Assembly: GCA_041747855.1 (NCBI GenBank)
Contig: JBGTEJ010000012.1
Location: 1 to 32,355 of the forward strand
DNA length: 32,355 bases
From: ZC4RG35 sp041747855
GTDB taxonomy: Bacteria; Actinomycetota; Acidimicrobiia; Spongiisociales; ZC4RG35
Direction: 5' to 3'
Every line of letters begins with the position of its first letter. The first letter of the stretch is position 1. The notes beneath the pieces were generated by a model. That model did not search any database. It saw only the letters and a list, made by a program, of their open reading frames with translations, and was not told the DNA's origin. This document shows positions 13,924 through 21,369 of the stretch, piece after piece. The translations under genes were made by a program, and so were the position numbers.

Positions 13924-13993
13924 CCGGAGTCGGGGTTGCCGGAACGAGCCCGGCAACGCCGGAGTCGGGGTTGCCGGAACGAGCCCGGCAACG
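13924..13993. repeat. two perfect tandem copies of a 35-bp hairpin repeat
   Basis: Copies at 13924-13958 and 13959-13993 are identical. Each contains GTTGCCGG, a 7-base loop and CCGGCAAC, an 8-bp stem. They lie immediately after the stop codon of the ATPase gene and before the DUF1761 start, so tandem transcription terminators are the simplest reading. Confidence 0.75.
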
Positions 13994-13994
13994 C

Positions 13995-16388
13995 TCAGCT
14001 GACCGGGATCCAAACCAAACTGAGCTCGGTGACCCGGACATTGGTCTTGGCCGCCGCGATGTCCATCTCCTCGATGTTCTCGGCCACACTGTCGAAACGG
14101 TCGACGATCTCGTTGATCGCCTCCGCCAGATCGTTTTCGAGGTCCTGAAGCTCTTGCTGCTTGGCTGTCAGCTTCGTTGCCTCTGTGTCCACCCTGGCTC
14201 CTGCCCGCTGGGTGGCCGCCCGCCGGTTGGCCGCCTGTCCCAAAGGATTGGACCGGGAGCGACCCCCGAGGAACTGTCCCAGCAGGTCACCCACACCGGA
14301 CACCATTTCCTGTTGGCGAAGTGCAGACGTTTCGCGTTCGGCGGTGTTCAGCCGGTTTTGCGAGTCCTGGATCTGGTCACGGACCCGGCCGATCCTCACG
14401 CCAAAACGCTCCTTCAGTTTGGCGATCTCCGCATCGGCGGCATCTTCCGCTGCCACCCTGCAGCGGGTGACGAAGTCGACCTCTGTCTCGTCGACCCTCG
14501 AGTAGAGATTGAGATGTTCATTGCGGAAGACCTGTAGGGGTTCGTGGGCGACCAGATATCCGGTCAGATCCTGAGTGGTTCCGGTCCAGAATGTGCTTTT
14601 CGCGATCTCGACCGAAGGCAGTACATAGGTTGCTCCGTTCGGGGCGTTGGTGCGAAAGTCTCTCTCATCGTGATCGACCACGATCACCTCGTGCTGGTCC
14701 AGCATCCCGTCGAGCGGGTAGAGGATGGCCTCGAAGACCTCTCGATGATTGATCCCGGCGCGGGCGTTGTTGTAGGTGACCTGCGCGGTGGCTGCGATGG
14801 CCGCTTCGAGTCGTGTGCCTGACGGATCGGCCCCGACCCGGGGTGCCCACGGTGCCCCGGGGTCCAGGTAGGTCGTCTTGTACCCGGTCGCCACCGCAGG
14901 AGCGACCGGTACCACATCATCGGCAACATCGTCGAGGGGCATGGGTGGTTCGCTCGATTGAGCGACCACTGAGGTGGGACGAATCGTGGAGTCGTCGGAA
15001 GTGGACATCACTGGCGCCGCGTCCTTCATGAGAACCGACACCTGGTCCCGGGTCAGAGGGCCAGCGAGGTATGACATGGCCCAGCGTGTCCCGAAGATGC
15101 GGGGTTGGTTCTGTTTGGTGGAATGAAGCATGAACTGACGCTTGCCCAGGTCCGAAATGAGTTGGCTGATCGCATTGGCGTCCACCGCCCCGGAGGCGGA
15201 CGAAAGCCCCTCGACGATTCGCTTCTTGTCGTTCTCGGTCTGCAGCCTTCCGATCATCCACGTCCCAGCATTGGCCATCGTCTTGTAGTCGATGTCGATC
15301 GGATTCTGAGTGCTCAACACCATCCCGACACCATGGGCCCGCGCCTGTTTGAAGATGGTGAGTATCGGTGTTTTGGAAGGCGGGTTGGCAGTGGGTGGGG
15401 CAAAACCGAACACTTCATCCATGTAGATGAGGGCGCGTAACTGGCTGGTGCCCGGTTGAGACCTGATCCAGGTAACCATCTTCGACAGGAGAAGCGTGAC
15501 CAGAAACTGCCGCTCGTCGTCGGAAAGGTGAGCGAGGTAGACGACGGCGGCCTTCGTCTTTTCTCCCCCTCCGAGCATGGTCCCAATATCGAGAGGGGGA
15601 CCCTCCATCCACGAAGCGAACGACGGCGAAGCGAGGAGACCGTTGAGCCTCATCGCCAGGGCCATGCGCTCCTTCTCAGCCATGAAGGTGTCGACGTCGA
15701 AGACACCGAGTTTTCGGAATGGCGGATTGGGGATCTGACCGACCAATTGTCCGAGGTCCAGGTCCTTTCCCTGCCGCCAGAAGGTCTCGATGATCGTCGA
15801 CAGAAGGATGTGCTCCGCTCCTGACACGGGATCCGATGTGACCTTGGCGAGGGAGAGGATGGAGGACACCAGCGATTGGATTTCCTCGCGGATGATTTCT
15901 GCATTCTTTTCCCAGTCGAGCACGGGAGCGGCCATCGACCCGAGAACGTTCAGCCCCACCCCCGCCGACGAGCCCGGGGTGTAGATGGTGACTTCGGCCT
16001 CATCCCTGAGACGGGCCAGTCGATCACGCCCGATGCCATGCCCCTCGAGGCCCTTGGCCCAAAGTGCCGCAGTTGCCACGGCCAGATCGGCAGTCGTCTT
16101 TCCCGATTTCGCCGCCTCTCCCTCGTCCATCCAAGGTTCGAAGTCGGAAGCCTCGAGATCGGGGAAGGTGAGGGCCAGGTTCCCCATGTCCCCTTTGGGG
16201 TCGATGACCAGACACGGGATACCGGACAGGAGGGCTTCTTCGATCAAACCGACACCCAGTCCGGTCTTCCCGGAACCGGTCATCCCGACGATCACCCCGT
16301 GCGTGGTCAGATCGGCCGCCTCGTATATCAGTGGTTCGTCGGTGTCGAGCGTCCGTCCGAGGTAGAAGCTCCCTCTGTCAGTGTTCAC
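13995..16388 (-). CDS. HerA/FtsK-like ATP-binding protein (DUF87/DUF853-type P-loop ATPase)
   Basis: The 797-residue protein opens with a short beta region (GSFYLGRTLDTDEPLIYEA), then Walker A in HGVIVGMTGSGKTGLGVGLI and a CLVIDPKGDMGNLAL strand. Walker B is LRALIYMDEVFGFAPP, a sensor-like strand is GVGMVLSTQNPIDIDYK, and an arginine-bearing segment is TWMIGRLQTENDKKR. This is the HerA/FtsK superfamily, whose hexamers move DNA or protein. The C-terminal ~150 residues are charged coiled coil (from about ERFGVRIGRVRDQIQDSQN on). No membrane segment is seen. GTG 16388 is chosen because a TACTTT box precedes it by 6 bases; the open frame continues further upstream but overlaps the ABC exporter gene. 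No nuclease partner is adjacent, so its role is unknown. Confidence 0.88.
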   Translation of the reverse strand: MNTDRGSFYLGRTLDTDEPLIYEAADLTTHGVIVGMTGSGKTGLGVGLIEEALLSGIPCLVIDPKGDMGNLALTFPDLEASDFEPWMDEGEAAKSGKTTADLAVATAALWAKGLEGHGIGRDRLARLRDEAEVTIYTPGSSAGVGLNVLGSMAAPVLDWEKNAEIIREEIQSLVSSILSLAKVTSDPVSGAEHILLSTIIETFWRQGKDLDLGQLVGQIPNPPFRKLGVFDVDTFMAEKERMALAMRLNGLLASPSFASWMEGPPLDIGTMLGGGEKTKAAVVYLAHLSDDERQFLVTLLLSKMVTWIRSQPGTSQLRALIYMDEVFGFAPPTANPPSKTPILTIFKQARAHGVGMVLSTQNPIDIDYKTMANAGTWMIGRLQTENDKKRIVEGLSSASGAVDANAISQLISDLGKRQFMLHSTKQNQPRIFGTRWAMSYLAGPLTRDQVSVLMKDAAPVMSTSDDSTIRPTSVVAQSSEPPMPLDDVADDVVPVAPAVATGYKTTYLDPGAPWAPRVGADPSGTRLEAAIAATAQVTYNNARAGINHREVFEAILYPLDGMLDQHEVIVVDHDERDFRTNAPNGATYVLPSVEIAKSTFWTGTTQDLTGYLVAHEPLQVFRNEHLNLYSRVDETEVDFVTRCRVAAEDAADAEIAKLKERFGVRIGRVRDQIQDSQNRLNTAERETSALRQQEMVSGVGDLLGQFLGGRSRSNPLGQAANRRAATQRAGARVDTEATKLTAKQQELQDLENDLAEAINEIVDRFDSVAENIEEMDIAAAKTNVRVTELSLVWIPVS

Positions 16389-16394
16389 GACGGC

Positions 16395-16423
16395 AAAGTA
16401 CCAAAACGTAGCCTCGGGTGTAA
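16395..16423 (-). promoter_or_regulatory. promoter of the ATPase gene, leaderless arrangement
   Basis: TTACAC (16418-16423), a 17-base spacer and TACTTT (16395-16400) on the minus strand, then 6 bases to GTG 16388. Confidence 0.5.
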
Positions 16424-16488
16424 TTCGGACTGTCCTGTCGCTCCCATGTCGTACCATGGGTCGGGCAAGCTCTCCCCTCCCCGTTGGC

Positions 16489-16519
16489 TTGACCTGAACC
16501 AAAGTTGAAGTTGTAGGTT
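16489..16519 (+). promoter_or_regulatory. possible promoter of the ABC exporter operon
   Basis: TTGACC (16489-16494) and TAGGTT (16514-16519) with a long 19-base spacer. The -10 box overlaps the first possible start codon (TTG 16518), so a GTG at 16524 or 16530 may be the real start. Confidence 0.35.
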
Positions 16520-18329
16520 GTCTGTGTCTGTGTCCGACTCCACTCCAATAACCGAGATGACTGCCACCGGAATTCTCCGCGATGGGTGGCGATTGATCCT
16601 GCGCTTTGTCAAGCGGCACCCGTGGTCGTACTTCCTGGGCGCCGGCGGTGCCGCCATGTACGCCTTTGCCATCATCGGCTCCTCGCTCGTGGTCGGGTGG
16701 ATCACCGACAACCTGATCATCCCGGTACTCGACCGCGGCGAAAGTCCGGACACGTTGGTCATGGCGGTGGTCTTGATTCTCGGGGTGGCGCTCTTCAAGG
16801 CCATCGGGATCGTCATCCGACGCACCTCAGCTGGCTGGCTCCAGTTCTCAACCCGCAAAGACATCCGCAACGACCTGTTGGAGCACCAGCTCGATCTCAA
16901 GATGGCGTGGTTCGACCGCCAGCACGTCGGCGACCTTTTGGCGGTGGCCGACTCGGACACCGACCAGGGGACTGGTGTGCTTTCTCCCCTCCCGTTCGCT
17001 ACCGGGGTGTCGATCCTGCTCATCGGGACGATGGTGATGATCACGGCGATCGACCTTTGGTTGGCGCTGGGAGCTCTGGTAGGTCTGGGGCTGATCATCT
17101 ATTACGACATTCGTGGGAGCTGGGTCACCTATTCGATGTGGGAGAAGGTTCAAGCCGCGCGTGGTCGTGTCTCGTCGATCGCCCACGAGAGTTTCGATGG
17201 TGCCCTGACTGTCAAGTCCCTGGGCCGGGAGTCCGAGGTCACAGAGTCTTTCAGGGAGGCCAGTGACTTCCTGCGTGACCGGCTCATCGAAGTCAACTCC
17301 ACCTGGACCCGTTATCAGGTGATCATCCGGGCCCTGCCCCAGGTCCTGATCGTGATACTCCTGGCCCTCGGTGCCTACAGGGTGGGGACCGGGGACATGA
17401 CTCCCGGCAATGTGGTCACGGTGGTGTATCTGCTCTCCCTCCTTGCATTCCCGGTCCAGATAATCGGTTTCGTCCTTTGGGATCTTGCCGGAAGCCTCGC
17501 CGCATGGAAGAGGGTCCAGCATGTCTTCGACGCCACCGACAAGGTGGGCTACGGCGTTCTGGTGGCAGACCCCACCAAAGGCCCCGCTCCGGTGTCGAGT
17601 GAGACAGTGCACTTCGGGTATGGTGACGTTCCTGTCCTCGACGGGTTCGATCTGAATCTTCAAGCCGGGACCACGCTTGCGGTGGTAGGTCCTACCGCCT
17701 CGGGCAAATCGACCCTTTGTCTCCTTCTCGCCCGTCTCTGGGACCCCGACTCCGGCCGGATCCATATCGAAGAACGCGACCTCCGGTCCTTCGCTCCTTC
17801 CGAACTGCCGCGTGAAGTGGCGTTCGTGTCACAGGATGCCTTCCTCTTCGATGCCTCGGTGCGGTCCAACATCACCCTGGATGAGACTTACAGCGACGAT
17901 GAGGTAGACACTGTTGTTGCTATGGCGGGGGCCGGATTCGTACGTGACCTTCCTGACGGACTCGATACCCAACTCGGGGAACGGGGGACCACATTGTCGG
18001 GTGGTCAAAGGCAGAGGATCGCACTCGCCAGGGCTCTTATCCGAAGACCGCGCCTGCTCATTCTCGACGACGCCACGTCGGCTGTGGATCCCTCCGTCGA
18101 GGCTGAGATTCTCCGATCGTTGAGACTCGCCGACTTGCCATCGACCATCGTGGTCGTGGCCTATCGGCCTTCGTCGATCAAGCTGGCCGACCAGGTGGTC
18201 TTTGTCGACGAGAAGACCGTGCTCGGACACGGAACACACGATGAGCTCTTGCAGAGTTTGCCTGCCTATGCGCGTCTGGTGCAGGCCTATGAGCATGAGG
18301 CGCGACGTCTCCAACAGGAGGCATCATGA
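16518..18329 (+). CDS. ABC exporter half-subunit with a degenerate ATPase site
   Basis: The ~600-residue protein has an N-terminal type IV exporter membrane domain (six helices, roughly residues 40-325) and a C-terminal nucleotide-binding domain. Walker A is VVGPTASGKSTL, the Q-loop VAFVSQDAFLFD and the signature TTLSGGQRQRIALA. Walker B reads LLILDDATSAVDPS, with Asp where the catalytic Glu normally sits, and the switch position reads VVVAYRPSS, with Tyr where His is expected. These are the marks of the non-hydrolysing half of a heterodimeric exporter (TM287/288 or BmrCD type). The start is uncertain among TTG 16518, GTG 16524 and GTG 16530. Its end overlaps the next subunit by 4 bases (ATGA). 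The substrate (lipid, peptide or drug) is unknown. Confidence 0.93.
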   Translation: MSVSVSDSTPITEMTATGILRDGWRLILRFVKRHPWSYFLGAGGAAMYAFAIIGSSLVVGWITDNLIIPVLDRGESPDTLVMAVVLILGVALFKAIGIVIRRTSAGWLQFSTRKDIRNDLLEHQLDLKMAWFDRQHVGDLLAVADSDTDQGTGVLSPLPFATGVSILLIGTMVMITAIDLWLALGALVGLGLIIYYDIRGSWVTYSMWEKVQAARGRVSSIAHESFDGALTVKSLGRESEVTESFREASDFLRDRLIEVNSTWTRYQVIIRALPQVLIVILLALGAYRVGTGDMTPGNVVTVVYLLSLLAFPVQIIGFVLWDLAGSLAAWKRVQHVFDATDKVGYGVLVADPTKGPAPVSSETVHFGYGDVPVLDGFDLNLQAGTTLAVVGPTASGKSTLCLLLARLWDPDSGRIHIEERDLRSFAPSELPREVAFVSQDAFLFDASVRSNITLDETYSDDEVDTVVAMAGAGFVRDLPDGLDTQLGERGTTLSGGQRQRIALARALIRRPRLLILDDATSAVDPSVEAEILRSLRLADLPSTIVVVAYRPSSIKLADQVVFVDEKTVLGHGTHDELLQSLPAYARLVQAYEHEARRLQQEAS

Positions 18330-20131
18330 CCACACCGGCAGACACCAGCCAGACCGACATTCTTGGCAAGGACAGCTACTCGACAGGGACGGTGATCCGC
18401 CGCGCCCTGCAGGAAGCCCCGAGTCTCCAGAGGGGTCTTCGTCTCACCCTGTTCCTGGCCATGTCCGGGCAGGCCATCACCGTCGTCACCCCGATCATCC
18501 TGCAGCAGATCATCGACTCTGACCTGCTCGGCGCAGGAGGCTTCAGTTTCTCGTCGGTTGCCACCAAGGCCGCCATGGCACTGATTGCCCTCGTCCTTGG
18601 TGTGGTTGTGGGGCGGATAGCCCTCCTCAGGTTGGTCAGGTCGGCTTCGACGGGGCTTTCCGACCTGCGAATCAAGACCTTCGATCACATCATGCGTCAA
18701 TCGGTGCTTCATGTGCAGTCGGAGAGGCGGGGGAACCTGGTGTCCCGGGTGACTTCTGACATCACCACCCTTCAAGAGTTCATGGAGTGGGGTGGTGTCG
18801 GGTTGATCATTGCTTCCAGTCAGGTCCTCCTCGCCACTGTGGTGATGGCCGTTTACGAATGGAGGCTGGCTCTCATAGTGCTGGTCGGAGTCATTCTCTA
18901 CCTCCTGATGATGAGGTGGTTCCAGCGGATCCTGTCCAAGAAGTACGACAACGTGCGTCATGAGGTTGGCCAGTCGTTGGGGGCCCTGAGTGAGGCGATC
19001 ACTGCGATACCAGTTGTCCGGGCCTACGGGACGGAAGTCAGGACCAAGGCCCGGGTCGCAGGGGCCCTCGACCGCAGATTCTGGGCGGAGTTCCGCACGG
19101 CCCGCTTTGGCAACGCCCTCTTCTCGACCGCCGAGGTTTTCGCCGCCCTGCTCACGGCTTCGGTGGTCGGTGTGGGGATCTACCTCGGTACCGGTGGCGG
19201 GTCCATGTCAGCGGGGACCCTGGTCGCATTCTTGTTCTTGGTGAACCTGTTGATCGAGCCGGTCCAGATCGTCGTGGAGACCCTCGATTTCGCCCAATCC
19301 GCCGCCTCCGGTCTTCGCCGTGTCCTCGGTGTGCTCGACGGAGAGGTCGAGATCCAGGACCCGGAGAACCCTGAGAACCTTCATCCCGGGGGACTGTCGG
19401 CCCGTTTCGACGACGTGAGCTATTCCTACCCTGAAGGACCGGAAGTTCTGACCGGTGTTTCGGTTGACATCGCTGTGGGGAGACGGGTGGCAGTCGTGGG
19501 CGAGACCGGATCGGGGAAGACAACCTTCGCAAAACTGTTGGTTCGTCTCGTCGACCCCGCCAGCGGAACCATCTACATCGGCGGGGTTCCGGCGGCAAGG
19601 ATCCGTCTTGCCGAGTTGCGGAGTCGTGTCGCCTTCGTTCCACAAGAGGGTTTTCTCTTCGACGACACGGTTGCGAACAACATTCGCTATGGCCGCCCGC
19701 ATGCCGATGATGCGGAGATATTCACCGCCTTTCATGAGCTGGGATTGGGCGGATGGGTGGAGGCCCTTCCCCAAGGTCTCAACACGATCACGGGTGAGAG
19801 GGGCGGGAACCTTTCGGCCGGAGAGAGGCAGCTGGTGGCGCTGGTCCGCGCATGGATCTCTTCGCCTGACCTCCTGGTCCTGGACGAGGCGACCTCCGCG
19901 GTCGATCCGGTCCTCGACGTTGCCTTGCGTCAGGCGATCGGACGTCTGACACGGGGGCGGACGTCGGTGACAATCGCACACCGTCTGTCCACGGCTGAAG
20001 CAGCCGACGAGATCTTTGTTTTCGACAAGGGGAGATTGGTCGAACGCGGCAGTCATCGCGAACTGCTCGATCGCGGAGGGGTCTACGCCGACCTCCACGC
20101 TGATTGGTCAGCCGGCACTAAAACGATCTAG
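18326..20131 (+). CDS. ABC exporter half-subunit with the catalytic ATPase site
   Basis: This 601-residue partner also has a six-helix domain followed by an ATPase domain. Walker A is VVGETGSGKTTFAKLL, the Q-loop VAFVPQEGFLFDD, Walker B LLVLDEATSAVDP with the catalytic Glu, and the switch SVTIAHRLSTAE with His. Its signature is LSAGERQ rather than LSGGQ. In the dimer its Walker motifs face the first subunit's intact LSGGQ, giving one working site. Its own altered signature faces the first subunit's degenerate Walker B, giving one silent site. The ATGA overlap with the first gene implies translational coupling and balanced production. The gene is convergent with the MutT1-like gene. Confidence 0.93.
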   Translation: MTTPADTSQTDILGKDSYSTGTVIRRALQEAPSLQRGLRLTLFLAMSGQAITVVTPIILQQIIDSDLLGAGGFSFSSVATKAAMALIALVLGVVVGRIALLRLVRSASTGLSDLRIKTFDHIMRQSVLHVQSERRGNLVSRVTSDITTLQEFMEWGGVGLIIASSQVLLATVVMAVYEWRLALIVLVGVILYLLMMRWFQRILSKKYDNVRHEVGQSLGALSEAITAIPVVRAYGTEVRTKARVAGALDRRFWAEFRTARFGNALFSTAEVFAALLTASVVGVGIYLGTGGGSMSAGTLVAFLFLVNLLIEPVQIVVETLDFAQSAASGLRRVLGVLDGEVEIQDPENPENLHPGGLSARFDDVSYSYPEGPEVLTGVSVDIAVGRRVAVVGETGSGKTTFAKLLVRLVDPASGTIYIGGVPAARIRLAELRSRVAFVPQEGFLFDDTVANNIRYGRPHADDAEIFTAFHELGLGGWVEALPQGLNTITGERGGNLSAGERQLVALVRAWISSPDLLVLDEATSAVDPVLDVALRQAIGRLTRGRTSVTIAHRLSTAEAADEIFVFDKGRLVERGSHRELLDRGGVYADLHADWSAGTKTI

Positions 20132-20174
20132 CAACTGCCGGGGCAGGTCGGGCCGCAGGCTTCCCCCGCGATCA

Positions 20175-21062
20175 TCAGTGACCTTCAGCCCTTGGAGGCG
20201 GCAAGTAGGTTGCGCTTGTGAACTTGCCTCCATCGACCTGGATCTCCCAGATCGAGGCTTTCGAGCAGTACAGAGGTCCCCGGACAGGGAGGCCATCTTT
20301 GGCCAGGTCCCGAAGAATCCCCTGAATGATGCCCCCATGGGAGCTGACTACCGCGTTGTGGCCGACCAAAGATCTCACCACGTCCGCCGCATTCGACCGG
20401 GGCGGATCCTCTCCGAGCCTCTCATCGATCTCCGTCTGAACACCAAGTGTCTTGGCAAGTGGCTCCACCGTCGCCACACATCGGGTATAGGGCGAGGAGA
20501 CCACCCGATCGATCCAGAGGTCGGCCAGTAGTTCGGCGAGAGCTAGCGACTCACGATGGCCCTTCTTGGTCAGGGGTCGATCCTGGTCGTTGCCCTTCCA
20601 GCTGGCCCTGTCGCCGGCAATTGCATGACGGATCAGCCGGATCGTGCCCGTCTGGGACAAACGAACCAATTCGCCGTCGTCGATGAGGTTGCGGTCGTTC
20701 TTGTAGGTGAGCCGGCGTCTCGCCTTGTCCGGGGAAAGCCAACGTGCTTCGCTCACCTCGGAGTTCGGTTTGAACCCGGGACTGTCGGGGAGGGGAGACA
20801 TCGCGAACCAGGCGACCTCTTTGGTGTCTCCGTCGACCTTGTGACGCGTGGTGGTCAAAGGTGCAACGATCCGGCAATGCAATCCGGACTCTTCTAGAAC
20901 CTCTCTGAGCGCGGTCTGTTCGACGGTCTCCCCAGGCTCCCTATGACCTTTTGGCAGCGTCCAGTCGTCGTACCTGGGCCGGTGTACGACAAGCACCTTG
21001 ATCCGGCCCTTTGCGGTCCTTCGGAAAACCAGACCGCCGGCCGCTGGAATGACCCGACTCAC
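20175..21062 (-). CDS. MutT1-like Nudix hydrolase fused to a histidine phosphatase domain
   Basis: Residues ~1-135 are a Nudix domain with the complete box GHREPGETVEQTALREVLEE followed by SGL. Residues ~140-295 are a histidine phosphatase domain starting TIRLIRHAIAGDR, with a second histidine in VVSSHGGIIQGILRDLA. This two-domain order is that of mycobacterial MutT1, which removes oxidised nucleotides (8-oxo-dGTP and related substrates) from the pool. GTG 21062 has a TACCCT box 7 bases upstream. The gene could also be read through from the small Cys/His protein gene, 38 bases upstream on the same strand. Confidence 0.9.
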   Translation of the reverse strand: MSRVIPAAGGLVFRRTAKGRIKVLVVHRPRYDDWTLPKGHREPGETVEQTALREVLEESGLHCRIVAPLTTTRHKVDGDTKEVAWFAMSPLPDSPGFKPNSEVSEARWLSPDKARRRLTYKNDRNLIDDGELVRLSQTGTIRLIRHAIAGDRASWKGNDQDRPLTKKGHRESLALAELLADLWIDRVVSSPYTRCVATVEPLAKTLGVQTEIDERLGEDPPRSNAADVVRSLVGHNAVVSSHGGIIQGILRDLAKDGLPVRGPLYCSKASIWEIQVDGGKFTSATYLPPPRAEGH

Positions 21063-21069
21063 TCATCCC

Positions 21070-21075
21070 AGGGTA
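21070..21075 (-). promoter_or_regulatory. -10 box of the MutT1-like gene, leaderless arrangement
   Basis: TACCCT on the minus strand, then 7 bases (GGGATGA), then GTG 21062. Confidence 0.4.
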
Positions 21076-21100
21076 GAACCCTCGGAGGAGTCATGCGCGA

Positions 21101-21355
21101 TCAGCGGTTGGCGACAGAGACCAGCGGAGCATGAGAGATGACCACCGGGTAAGCCAACTCGTAGGAGCTGGTCAGATCGATGGTCACGGCCGAGCAGGTT
21201 TCGCAAACACGCCTGCCGATCCCGGCTCCGATGTTCTGGATCGACCCGTAGTGGTGCCGACCCTTCCTGCAATCGGCCCGCTTGTGCCGATCGCTCTTCT
21301 CGTCCTGGCGAATGTGGCTCACGTAGAGAGAGGCTATGCGACGGAGAGTGCACAA
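21101..21355 (-). CDS. small Cys/His-containing protein, possible zinc ribbon
   Basis: The 84-residue protein is basic at its N-terminus (RRIASLYVSHIRQDEKSDRH). A compact core follows: CRKGRHHYGSIQNIGAGIGR, then RVCETCSAVTIDLTSS. One Cys with nearby His residues, followed about 20 residues later by a CxxC pair, could bind one zinc ion. I do not recognise a named family, though the spacing and composition look conserved rather than random. It starts with TTG 15 bases after the E1 stop codon on the same strand, which suggests cotranscription with E1 and perhaps the MutT1-like gene. A weak GACAAT box 6 bases upstream might give an extra leaderless start. Confidence 0.6.
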   Translation of the reverse strand: MCTLRRIASLYVSHIRQDEKSDRHKRADCRKGRHHYGSIQNIGAGIGRRVCETCSAVTIDLTSSYELAYPVVISHAPLVSVANR

Positions 21356-21369
21356 CCAAGCATTGTCGG

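Noticed and set aside
13924..13993. Two 35-bp repeats as a CRISPR array
   Set aside because: The copies are directly adjacent with no spacer, there are only two, and no cas genes are present.
13995..16388. Anti-phage HerA defence system
   Set aside because: No SIR2, NurA, DUF4297 or other effector gene is next to it; the neighbours are an ABC exporter and a DUF1761 protein.
16389..16619. Longer N-terminus for the ATPase (start at 16619)
   Set aside because: It would overlap the ABC exporter gene by about 100 bases on the opposite strand, and the added residues are low-quality; a good promoter lies just before GTG 16388.
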